From Streptococcus hyovaginalis DSM 12219 (GTDB lineage Bacteria; Bacillota; Bacilli; Lactobacillales; Streptococcaceae): a stretch of 64,000 bases of DNA. Positions within the stretch are counted from its first letter, which is position 1; each line of letters opens with the position of its first letter. The stretch spans positions 1 to 64,000 of the forward strand of contig NZ_ATVP01000002.1 of assembly GCF_000420785.1 (NCBI RefSeq), read 5' to 3'. The notes below the pieces were generated by a model that saw only the letters and a program-made list of their open reading frames with translations, was not told where the DNA came from and ran no database searches. Position numbers and translations under genes: made by a program. Below, in pieces: positions 1-6,678 of this stretch.

Positions 1-185
1 TCCGTAGCAGTGGAGGTAGTTGTTGTAGAGCTGGTTTCACTTGATTTTGTAGATGAGTGATTTTCTATTGTGGTCGCTACTGGTTCAGCACCACTCTTTA
101 GAATATAATAGCCAGCTATCATTACACTAAGTATAACAATAACACCAGCTAGTACGCTAAGTAGCCAAAGGAACCCTTTTTTCAT
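1..185 (-). CDS. Membrane-anchored small protein, N-terminal part only (cut by window edge)
   Basis: The gene reads leftward from an ATG at 185 and runs off the window; 61 codons are visible. After two lysines comes a hydrophobic stretch of about 25 residues (roughly 4-29), then a Ser/Thr-rich segment, as in an exported protein held by an N-terminal signal anchor. No lipobox cysteine is visible. The ATG lies 3 nt past the stop codon of the upstream surface-exclusion-type protein, so the two are almost certainly cotranscribed and translationally coupled. I do not recognise the family. Its position suggests a cargo or transfer-associated gene of the mobile element. Confidence 0.6.
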   Translation of the reverse strand, partial: MKKGFLWLLSVLAGVIVILSVMIAGYYILKSGAEPVATTIENHSSTKSSETSSTTTTSTAT

Positions 186-188
186 AAA

Positions 189-2948
189 TTATACCTTTCT
201 TCGCTTACCAACAAAACCAAGTCCTAATAATAAACTAACTCCCATAATTGTAAACAGTGAACTCTCATCTCCTGTCTCTGGTAGACTAGCTTGATAGCTT
301 GTTTTACCTGCCTGATGGCGACTAACAATATTTTGGGTTATTTTCGCTGTAATAGCCTTGTTGTGTACGGATTGGTTAGTTTGAGAAGAAACGTTTTTAA
401 TATTAGCGACTTGATTAGTTCCGACCTCCGCCTCAGCCTTATCTTGTTCAGCCTTCAAGCCTAACAAACGGAGATACTCAACATTCTTAGCATTGGCGTC
501 AGCTTTCAAGGTTTCAAGAAGCTCCTTAGCAGTCTCAAGTTCTGCACGAAGTGTCTCAGACTTAGAAGTGGCTTCAGCAAGCTGACTATTCAACTCAGCC
601 AAGATACTATCCTTATTAGCAAGTTTAGTAGCAAGGTCACTAGCCTTAGCACTAGCCGTATCAAAAGTAGCCTGAGCAACTGCCTGCTCACCCTCAGCCT
701 CAGCTAAAGCAAGCTCAGCAACCTCTACCGCCTTACGAAGAACTTCTAAGGTCTCATTTTCCTTAGTTAATACCCCCTGAGAGGATTCGTTAGCCTTAAT
801 AGCCTCAGCAAGCTCAACCTTAGTATCTTCCAAAGCCTTAGCCTTATCTACCGCGCTAGCCTTAGCAAGAGCAAGAGTTTCCTTAGCAGTCTGAAGTGAT
901 GCCTGATCAATCTCAAGTTGCGTTTCAGCGTCTTTTACCGCCTGCTCAAGAGCTGGAATATCAGATGTACCAGACTGTAAGTCAGACAATTGTTTCTGAG
1001 CTGAAACAAAAGCTTCCTGAGCTGAAGTATAGTTAGCCTCAGCAATAGCCAAACTGTCCTTAGCAAGCTGATTAGCTTTAACTGCCTCACCATACTCAGT
1101 CTGAGCATTAGCAACCGCAACCTCATCAACTACCCTACGAGTAACTGTCTCATAGATAGGCTCAACAGTGGTAGTACCACCCGTACGAGTCTCATAAGGG
1201 TTATCAAGTACCTCACCACTAGCGTCACCGTAAGTGTAGACAACGGTAGCATCTTCTGAAAGAATCCCATTCCTCAAAGTGAATAAGTCTAAATCAAGCG
1301 CTGCAGAGCTAGCCTGACCCTTAAGACCAAGCACAAGCATAGCTACCTCAAAATCAGTAGCCCGCTCACCATTAAGACCACCGAAGCCCTCACCATGCAT
1401 AGGTAAGTACAACTGCTGATACAAGGTAGTCATAACAACACGCTTAAGATCCCCCATAGTCACATAACGACTATCGTAAGCATAAGGGTCCATCCCAACA
1501 AGAGTCTCAGAATCTACAGTAGACTTAACAGCCTCCGAAACAGGTACTGCAAAATCACCTTCTAAGAAACTATTGAATAAAGGTTCGATTCCCGCATCAT
1601 TAGTGTTCTGGAAACGAGGTTGAATGGTGTTGAACATATCCGTAACGTTCTGCTTAGCCTTAGCAACAATATCAGACGTCACCACCATAGGCGCAGTACC
1701 AACCTTAGTACGCATCTGATTGACAAGAGCAACATAGAAAGAAGCTAAATCTTCTAATACAGGTTCACTCAAGTCATGAACCGCATACTCAGTAACCTCA
1801 TCAGTATTAGAGAAAGACATCCCTAACAAATCAGACCATTCAGAAATAGGCACCCCAAAACCACCAAGTGTATCCAAGCGGTTGCCGACATACCCCGAAG
1901 CGATAGCATCGCTAACAGCCTGAACAGAGCCACTGCCATCAGCAAGAGCCTTAATAGCATTAACGTACTCAGTATTAGTAACAATACCATTAACCCTTAA
2001 GAAGTTAGAGTAAGCAACACCGCTATTCAAAGTAGTCGAACCACCCTTAACAGTAGTCGTCTCACCAACCTTAACAGTCTCAGTTACAAGAGTACCCTCC
2101 TTAGCACTATCAAGGGCTGACTTAGCAGAATCCTCAACAGACTGAGTACCCTGCTGAGCAACAATAGCGTCAGAATAAGCCTTAGCCGTACTGTCGACAT
2201 TACCCTCGGCACTAGCAACGACAGCCTTCTGGTCTTCAATAGCCTGAGGTCTATTAGTCTCAGCCAACTTAGCTGCCTCTAAAGCACTCTTAGCATTCTC
2301 TACATTAGTAGTATCAGTCTCAACTTTAGCACTTAAATCGCTAACACTCTGCTCTAACTCAGCGGTATCAGCAGTAGTCGAAAGACCCTCAACCTTAGAT
2401 TGGGCATCAGCAACCGCACTAGCCGTCTTATCAGCCTCAGCCTGAGCACTAGCAACTACCCCTTCCTGAGTTTCTACTTTATTACTAGCATCAGCCAAAC
2501 TAGCCTCAGCACTAGTAACAGCCTCATTAGCAGTTGCCAAGTTCTGTTCAGCAGTATCAGCCTCAGCCTGAGCTTGGTCAACTACCTCAGGAGTAACCGC
2601 ACTAACTTCCTGAATCTGATTATTCAAATCAGTAATACTAGCATCATTAGCAGTTACAGCCTGCTCAGCACTTGCAACAACCCCCTCTTGAGCCGTTACC
2701 GCCTGATTAGCCTCAGTAGCCACAACCTTAGCTGTAGCAACCTGCTCATCCGTCACCGTCTCAACTACAGGCTCAGATACCCCATCAGTAGAAGGAGCCT
2801 CAGCTACCGAAGTAACCTCACTAGCGCCAACCTCATCAGCGCTAACAACACCACTAACTCCCGCTACACCTAAAGCCAATACCGATACAACCGCACCCGT
2901 ACGCAACTTCTTAATAGTACCATGACCCTTAACTTCATTCTTTAACAT
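189..2948 (-). CDS. LPXTG-anchored surface protein with SEC10/PgrA surface-exclusion domain
   Basis: A 919-residue cell-wall protein. Residues 1-38 form a signal peptide (KKLRTGAVVSVLALG core, cleavage near VSA). Residues about 60-290 and 610-850 are Ala/Glu/Lys-rich heptad-like coiled coil. Between them (about 300-600) lies a globular region resembling the SEC10/PgrA domain of conjugative elements (PrgA of enterococcal pheromone plasmids). The C-terminus has LPETG at 889-893, a hydrophobic span and a KRRK tail, so sortase A should anchor it. Such proteins reduce redundant transfer between donor cells, a family inference here. A good ribosome site (AGGAG) precedes the ATG. It is divergent from an XRE regulator that may control it, and is followed after 3 nt by a small membrane protein gene. 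Confidence 0.85.
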   Translation of the reverse strand: MLKNEVKGHGTIKKLRTGAVVSVLALGVAGVSGVVSADEVGASEVTSVAEAPSTDGVSEPVVETVTDEQVATAKVVATEANQAVTAQEGVVASAEQAVTANDASITDLNNQIQEVSAVTPEVVDQAQAEADTAEQNLATANEAVTSAEASLADASNKVETQEGVVASAQAEADKTASAVADAQSKVEGLSTTADTAELEQSVSDLSAKVETDTTNVENAKSALEAAKLAETNRPQAIEDQKAVVASAEGNVDSTAKAYSDAIVAQQGTQSVEDSAKSALDSAKEGTLVTETVKVGETTTVKGGSTTLNSGVAYSNFLRVNGIVTNTEYVNAIKALADGSGSVQAVSDAIASGYVGNRLDTLGGFGVPISEWSDLLGMSFSNTDEVTEYAVHDLSEPVLEDLASFYVALVNQMRTKVGTAPMVVTSDIVAKAKQNVTDMFNTIQPRFQNTNDAGIEPLFNSFLEGDFAVPVSEAVKSTVDSETLVGMDPYAYDSRYVTMGDLKRVVMTTLYQQLYLPMHGEGFGGLNGERATDFEVAMLVLGLKGQASSAALDLDLFTLRNGILSEDATVVYTYGDASGEVLDNPYETRTGGTTTVEPIYETVTRRVVDEVAVANAQTEYGEAVKANQLAKDSLAIAEANYTSAQEAFVSAQKQLSDLQSGTSDIPALEQAVKDAETQLEIDQASLQTAKETLALAKASAVDKAKALEDTKVELAEAIKANESSQGVLTKENETLEVLRKAVEVAELALAEAEGEQAVAQATFDTASAKASDLATKLANKDSILAELNSQLAEATSKSETLRAELETAKELLETLKADANAKNVEYLRLLGLKAEQDKAEAEVGTNQVANIKNVSSQTNQSVHNKAITAKITQNIVSRHQAGKTSYQASLPETGDESSLFTIMGVSLLLGLGFVGKRRKV

Positions 2949-2982
2949 AATAATGTCTCTCCTTTTTTTGATTAACTGTCTT

Positions 2983-3058
2983 AAAAGACTGTTTCATTTG
3001 TATTTTACCACAATTTACAGCCTTTTGTGTATTATTTTTCCAATAAAATCAGTCTTTT
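2983..3058. promoter_or_regulatory. Inverted repeat in the divergent promoter region
   Basis: Between the surface-protein gene (leftward) and the XRE gene (rightward), AAAAGACTG at 2983-2991 is mirrored by CAGTCTTTT at 3050-3058, with a 58-nt spacer. The leftward strand has a TGnTAAAAT extended -10-like sequence inside the interval. The rightward strand has TATGAT at 3089-3094. Two distant half-sites flanking a promoter suit a regulator that loops or binds cooperatively; the adjacent XRE protein is the natural candidate. This is inference. Confidence 0.4.
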
Positions 3059-3111
3059 ACGGGTGGTAACTCTCACAGAATATCCTTATATGATAGTAGT
3101 GAGGTATTGCC

Positions 3112-3447
3112 ATGACTAATAACAATAGTTTAAAAGAGTTTGTAGCCAAACAAATCAGACATTTAAGACTGGAAAAAGGACTAACACAAGAGTATCTAGC
3201 CGAAAAAGCCGATCTTGGTTTTAACTACATTTACCGTTTAGAAACCAAGCAATTAAACGTTAAAATAGATACGATAGATAAAATCATGAAGGCATTAGAA
3301 GTTGATGCTAACACCTTTTTCAATGTCGAAACTCAAAACCGAGAAAATGAGTTTAATCAACTTATCAATGATATTGAAAATATTCCACTAGAAAAAAGAG
3401 AGCCTACCATTAAAGCCCTCAGAGATATTATAAAGCAGATAGATTGA
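3112..3447 (+). CDS. XRE-family helix-turn-helix transcriptional regulator
   Basis: A 111-residue protein with an N-terminal Cro/C1-type HTH at about residues 9-65; the motif KGLTQEYLAEKADLGFNYIY gives the helix-turn-helix, followed by the usual IDTIDKIMKAL helix. The C-terminal 40 residues are acidic and helical and may dimerise. An SD-like GTGAGG lies before the ATG. It is divergent from the LPXTG surface protein gene and is followed by an intrinsic terminator, so it is a single-gene unit. Likely role: repressor of the surface-protein operon or of other element functions. The target cannot be read from sequence. Confidence 0.85.
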   Translation: MTNNNSLKEFVAKQIRHLRLEKGLTQEYLAEKADLGFNYIYRLETKQLNVKIDTIDKIMKALEVDANTFFNVETQNRENEFNQLINDIENIPLEKREPTIKALRDIIKQID

Positions 3448-3448
3448 G

Positions 3449-3475
3449 CCAAGTTTAACGTGACTTGGTTTTTTT
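3449..3475 (+). terminator. Intrinsic terminator after the XRE gene
   Basis: Stem CCAAGT/ACTTGG (3449-3454 and 3463-3468) with an 8-nt loop, followed by seven T residues at 3469-3475, directly after the stop codon. It also separates the XRE gene from the convergent gene at 3483-4121. Confidence 0.8.
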
Positions 3476-3482
3476 GTACGCT

Positions 3483-4121
3483 CTAATCTAAGTAGTTGTC
3501 AAAGCCATTTCGCTCTTGAACTGACCTAATGAAATTTTCTACATTATCCCAATCCTCCCAATCCTGAACAATTCGGAACAAAGGTAAACGCTCAGCTACT
3601 TGAGAAAATATAGCAATAGTATCTTCCGATTCAAAAATCTTTTCGGTTAGAGGGAGATAGTCAAGTACCTTCGTTAATAGTTGCTCATTTTGTAACAACA
3701 TAGGTAGAGCATAATGACGATTCTCTGATTTCTTCATCTTCTCTAATATCTTAGGAAATTCTTTGTTTTCAATTCGATGCTCAATAATATTCGTAACCTT
3801 ATTCATAATTTCTTTATCATTGTTTTGAATACCTTCATAAATTTTTTCTGAAAGCTCTCTAAATTCTTTAACTTTCATAATTGCTTTAAAAGTGTTATCC
3901 GTAATTTTAGAGCTACCATACAAAACTTTTTGAACTGTTGCTTCGGTTAATAAAGCTTTATTAGCAATGAAACATTCTCTTTTACCTTTTTCAAATTTAA
4001 AGTCCCCTTCCTCTAAGGTCTTTAAAAATTGTTTATACTCTGGTAATTCTGTCACAAAATTTAAAGTTACCGTTGCAAGCAATAACATTTCTTCTCTAAT
4101 TTTATCCTTTGATTTCATCAT
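3483..4121 (-). CDS. Unrecognised 212-aa protein with a possible N-terminal DNA-binding segment
   Basis: Mostly helical, charged protein without signal peptide or membrane span. Residues about 55-85 (ALLTEATVQKVLYGSSKITD region) resemble a helix-turn-helix followed by a recognition-like helix, so a regulator is possible, but the match is weak. The C-terminal half contains a run of acidic helices and no catalytic motif I can name. Two in-frame ATGs (4121 and 4118) follow an AGAGGA ribosome site; the second has better spacing. It converges on the XRE gene and is divergent from the operon beginning at 4420, with a palindrome at 4274-4295 between them. Its place is typical of a control gene of an integrative element. 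Confidence 0.6.
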   Translation of the reverse strand: MMKSKDKIREEMLLLATVTLNFVTELPEYKQFLKTLEEGDFKFEKGKRECFIANKALLTEATVQKVLYGSSKITDNTFKAIMKVKEFRELSEKIYEGIQNNDKEIMNKVTNIIEHRIENKEFPKILEKMKKSENRHYALPMLLQNEQLLTKVLDYLPLTEKIFESEDTIAIFSQVAERLPLFRIVQDWEDWDNVENFIRSVQERNGFDNYLD

Positions 4122-4273
4122 ATTGTCCTCTTTCTATCTTATTATACAAATTATACAAAAATTCCAAAAATTTAGGGAGTTTTTACATATAGTCCAAAAA
4201 CCCTATAAAATCAAGCTTTTAGAAGCCTATTATTTTTATCTTTTTTCTTATTATCAAATATGAGAACATAGCA

Positions 4274-4295
4274 TTGTGAGATAGCTATCACACAA
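4274..4295. promoter_or_regulatory. Near-perfect 22-bp palindrome, putative operator
   Basis: TTGTGAGATAG followed directly by CTATCACACAA: the two 11-bp arms are inverted copies with one mismatched pair. It lies about 150 bp upstream of the gene at 3483-4121 and 125 bp upstream of the operon beginning at 4420, in the divergent interval. A dimeric HTH repressor would fit. Which protein binds is unknown. Confidence 0.45.
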
Positions 4296-4343
4296 AATTA
4301 TTTACCCAGAAGGGTTAGAAAATATATATTTTGATTATTGTTT

Positions 4344-4367
4344 GCAACTGTAATATTACTCGATTGC
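4344..4367. other. Hairpin with TAATATTAC in its loop
   Basis: GCAACTG (4344-4350) and CGATTGC (4361-4367) can form a 7-bp stem with one mismatch and one G-T pair, exposing the loop TAATATTACT. TAATATTAC is the geminivirus origin nonanucleotide. The 9-mer is AT-rich and expected about twice by chance in 64 kb, and GTAATATTAC is itself palindromic. TATTAC (4354-4359) may simply be a -10 box with TTGATT at 4331-4336 as -35 (17-nt spacing). A second hairpin (ATTGCT at 4363-4368 with AGCAAT at 4384-4389) overlaps it. Confidence 0.35.
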
Positions 4368-4419
4368 TTAACAAGTCCCATTGAGCAATTTAAACGTTAG
4401 TGGCTAGAGGAAAACAACA

Positions 4420-4713
4420 ATGTATTGTAATGAAGTATTGATCGCGGTTTCGATCCTAGGCGTAAGCCCGGAAATTGATTTTGAAACAAAGCAAGCGACG
4501 GGTAACATCAAGTTGGATGTTGGCTTTCGAAACGCCAATGGTAAACATATCACTAGAACGATTAAGATCGCTAACACCTCGGTTTCGGAGTTCAGCACGT
4601 ACCTGGATGAAAAAGTCACTCTCAGACTAGAAGAGGTAACATTCTCGCCGTATCTATACAACGGTAGGGCCGCTTTGTCTATCAAGGCAGAAAGTGCAAC
4701 GATAGAGGGGTAA
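4420..4713 (+). CDS. Small unrecognised protein at the head of the mobilization operon
   Basis: A 97-residue soluble protein rich in beta-strand pattern (NIKLDVGF, TRTIKIAN, EKVTLRLEEVTF, AALSIKAESATI), with no signal peptide or membrane span. Its size, beta-rich layout and position ahead of transfer genes recall the DUF961-type proteins (Orf22/Orf23) at the start of Tn916-like transfer modules, but I cannot show homology by eye. The ATG follows AGAGGAAAACAAC. It starts the run of genes that continues through the coupling ATPase to the Rep, all on the same strand. Confidence 0.55.
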   Translation: MYCNEVLIAVSILGVSPEIDFETKQATGNIKLDVGFRNANGKHITRTIKIANTSVSEFSTYLDEKVTLRLEEVTFSPYLYNGRAALSIKAESATIEG

Positions 4714-4802
4714 CCATGATTTTGAAAAGGGCTAGAGCACCGGATCTCTATTTTTTATTCGTTTTACACAATAAAAAAAAATATTTTAAGGGGAATTTTT
4801 AT

Positions 4803-5243
4803 ATGAAAACTAAATTCGAAGATTTACTAAAACTTGTACCTACTATTAAAAACAAAAGGCTCGTTAAGGAGTGCGAAAAGATTTTGGGAGTACTCGGGCA
4901 TGATCATTTAGTTAACTTAAGCCTGGAGGATCGGATGAATCTTACGAAAAAATTTGAATATGTTTCTTATGAAAGTGAAGATATTCTGACTTTACAAGCA
5001 TTAGTCCCAAAATATGCTATTAAAAAGGGCTCCTTGTTAGTAAAAGAGCGGGAAAACTCCTTTGTGACAACGACTCAATGTCAACATGCTCAGAAATTAT
5101 ATGATGAAATTTCTCGTGCAGTCAATAGTTATCCGTACGGCGTTATTACTTGCTACGACTTTGAACTCTGGACTAATGAAGAGTTTCGTCTGTATATCAA
5201 TCTGACATATGACAGGAATTTTAAGGGAGATAACATGTTATGA
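4803..5243 (+). CDS. Unrecognised 146-aa protein of the mobilization operon
   Basis: I chose the ATG at 4803 because AAGGGGAA sits about 8 nt before it; the reading frame is open further upstream, but without a ribosome site and with an atypical sequence. The product is soluble and mixed alpha/beta, with charged helices near the N-terminus and an aromatic C-terminal part (YGVITCYDFELW region). No motif is recognised. The stop codon overlaps the next gene's start as ATGA, so the two are translationally coupled. Such hypothetical genes usually sit between the promoter and the TcpA gene in streptococcal elements. Accessory role in mobilization is inferred from position only. Confidence 0.6.
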   Translation: MKTKFEDLLKLVPTIKNKRLVKECEKILGVLGHDHLVNLSLEDRMNLTKKFEYVSYESEDILTLQALVPKYAIKKGSLLVKERENSFVTTTQCQHAQKLYDEISRAVNSYPYGVITCYDFELWTNEEFRLYINLTYDRNFKGDNML

Positions 5244-5770
5244 TAGGAATTTTTCAGATTGTTCTTTATTTGATTATCATTTTTTCAGTTCCATACCTAG
5301 GACTTGTCTTTGTTAATACTATCATACTGATTTATACACTTCCTGCTGAGCAACTACTCCCTCAAGCAGTCAAAAATGCTAATATCCAAATTCAAAAGTG
5401 GTTAAAGGGATTGGATAATTCATCAGCAGAACGAAATTGTTACTCAGATTTTCATATCGAACTGATACATCAAGCTAGTAAACTCCACGCATATCTGAAT
5501 ACAGGTTCTTATCCGAACGGCGTCCAACAAGAGGGATTGGATTTTTTTCTCTGGCTGTCAAAAATACCAGACCAAAAAGAGTTTGAGGACTGGAAAATGC
5601 AACTTCGTCAGACGGTGCGTACCTATGATGACAATCTTGATGTTCTATTTAATATGATAGAAGAAGAGCCTTTTTTGAAGTTAAAAATGAATCTGGTTTC
5701 AAAAGAGGTGCTTAATCGAATAGAGCACGGGCAATCTAAGGCCTTGTATAGTGAAGAGGGGGAAGTCTAA
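5240..5770 (+). CDS. Membrane-anchored protein upstream of the coupling ATPase
   Basis: A 176-residue protein with a long hydrophobic N-terminal segment (about residues 4-32: FQIVLYLIIIFSVPYLGLVF and onward), enough for one or two membrane passes, followed by a charged cytoplasmic domain of about 140 residues. It overlaps the preceding gene by 4 nt and the following TcpA-like gene by 1 nt (TAATG). The ATPase that follows has no membrane segment of its own. This protein may therefore supply the membrane part that full-length TcpA or FtsK proteins carry in one chain. That division of labour is an inference. Confidence 0.65.
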   Translation: MIGIFQIVLYLIIIFSVPYLGLVFVNTIILIYTLPAEQLLPQAVKNANIQIQKWLKGLDNSSAERNCYSDFHIELIHQASKLHAYLNTGSYPNGVQQEGLDFFLWLSKIPDQKEFEDWKMQLRQTVRTYDDNLDVLFNMIEEEPFLKLKMNLVSKEVLNRIEHGQSKALYSEEGEV

Positions 5771-6516
5771 TGTCAGTAAAACTAAACATTTTACGCCAGG
5801 AGGGAAGTAATCAGCCGATCTCTTGGGATATGACTCGGTGGCCTCATATGCTGATTTCTGCGCCAACTAATGGTGGAAAGTCATACTTCATCAAGTATCT
5901 TCTTTGTGTTATAAATTTGCATTTATCAGCTAGTTTTTGCGTAATAATGGACTATAAACAAGGTATAGATTATTGGCAATGGCGAGATAATGAGAATGTA
6001 TTTCTGGGGGATAGTGTCTATGATGGTTTCAACAAAGCTTATAGTATATTTGAAAACCGTAGAACCAATCCTGACAAAAAGTACCCTCCGTTCTTTTTGG
6101 TTTTTGAAGAGTATCAGAGTACCGTAGAGAGTATTGTCAAGAAATCTGACAAAGAGGCGTTTTTAAAAAAAGTAGGCAATTTGTTACGTCTATCAAGGCA
6201 GGTTAACTACCATCTCATCTGCATTTGTCAAAGAATAGATGCTTCCGCATTTCCTGCTGGTGGGCGCGAAAACTTTGCTGCTAAGATTGCCATTGGAAGA
6301 TTAAGTCCTCAAGCTAAACAGATGCTCTTCCCCGATGACGAAGATATCAATCGTAATAAGGGACAAGGTGAAGTCAATGTTCAATTTGATGGACAACCAG
6401 TCATTGAAGCCAAAACATATACCATACGAGATATGAATAAGGCAGAGCAATTAATAACTGACTTGCTTAGTCGAGGACTCCCACTAAGTGAGGAGGCTGT
6501 TGCCCGTAGCCCTTAG
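5770..6516 (+). CDS. FtsK/TcpA-like DNA-transfer coupling ATPase (short form)
   Basis: A 248-residue P-loop ATPase. Walker A is APTNGGKS (residues 31-38), and the Walker B region PFFLVFEEYQS (about 106-117) has Glu where Asp is usual. A motif ICQRIDASAFPAG and the segment AAKIAIGRLSPQAKQMLF match the FtsK/TcpA family. It is much shorter than FtsK and lacks membrane spans and a gamma domain; the preceding gene encodes a membrane protein. Small TcpA-like proteins act as coupling proteins that bring the relaxase-DNA complex to a host ICE conjugation channel. It overlaps the upstream gene by 1 nt and ends 40 bp before the origin-like stem-loop. Confidence 0.8.
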   Translation: MSVKLNILRQEGSNQPISWDMTRWPHMLISAPTNGGKSYFIKYLLCVINLHLSASFCVIMDYKQGIDYWQWRDNENVFLGDSVYDGFNKAYSIFENRRTNPDKKYPPFFLVFEEYQSTVESIVKKSDKEAFLKKVGNLLRLSRQVNYHLICICQRIDASAFPAGGRENFAAKIAIGRLSPQAKQMLFPDDEDINRNKGQGEVNVQFDGQPVIEAKTYTIRDMNKAEQLITDLLSRGLPLSEEAVARSP

Positions 6517-6539
6517 GCGAAGGATTGGCTTACAGCCTC

Positions 6540-6555
6540 GCCAGCTTTAGCTGGC
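6540..6555. repeat. Small hairpin preceding the origin-like stem-loop
   Basis: GCCAGC/GCTGGC with a TTTA loop forms a perfect 6-bp stem, separated by one base from the larger stem-loop at 6557-6584. No T-tract follows, so it is not a classic terminator. It may be part of the origin or transfer site architecture. Confidence 0.5.
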
Positions 6556-6556
6556 T

Positions 6557-6584
6557 AAGTTCGGGCTAGTATTACCCCGAACTT
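6557..6584 (+). other. CRESS-virus-like rolling-circle origin: stem-loop with TAGTATTAC
   Basis: A perfect 9-bp stem, AAGTTCGGG (6557-6565) with CCCGAACTT (6576-6584), presents the loop CTAGTATTAC. TAGTATTAC at 6567-6575 is the circovirus-type nonanucleotide; circular Rep-encoding ssDNA viruses are nicked between its seventh and eighth bases, with the motif in the loop of just such a hairpin. Here it lies 95 bp upstream of a Rep gene of the same HUH-plus-SF3-helicase architecture. I read it as the replication origin and probably the oriT. The match is seen directly; nicking is inferred. Confidence 0.75.
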
Positions 6585-6586
6585 CA

Positions 6587-6665
6587 TGACAAGTGACAAA
6601 GCTGTCACAAACTCTTATATTTAAAGGTCTTAAAAGAATAAAATATGTCATTAATGTAAATGACA
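6587..6665. repeat. TGACA iterons, candidate Rep-binding sites
   Basis: TGACA occurs at 6587-6591, 6594-6598 and 6661-6665, and inverted (TGTCA) at 6603-6607 and 6646-6650. Two pairs form longer inverted repeats: GTGACA/TGTCAC (6593-6608) and TGTCATT/AATGACA (6646-6665). They lie between the origin-like hairpin and the rep start codon. CRESS-virus Reps bind short iterons beside the hairpin, and rep autoregulation would also be possible here. Confidence 0.55.
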
Positions 6666-6678
6666 AGGGAGAAAATTC

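Noticed and set aside
2400-2873. Rightward frame inside the surface-exclusion gene
   Set aside because: Ser-rich translation is the shadow of Ala/Glu-rich coiled-coil codons on the opposite strand.
4716-4802. Longer N-terminus for the gene ending at 5243
   Set aside because: The extension has an atypical sequence and no ribosome site, while AAGGGGAA precedes the ATG at 4803.
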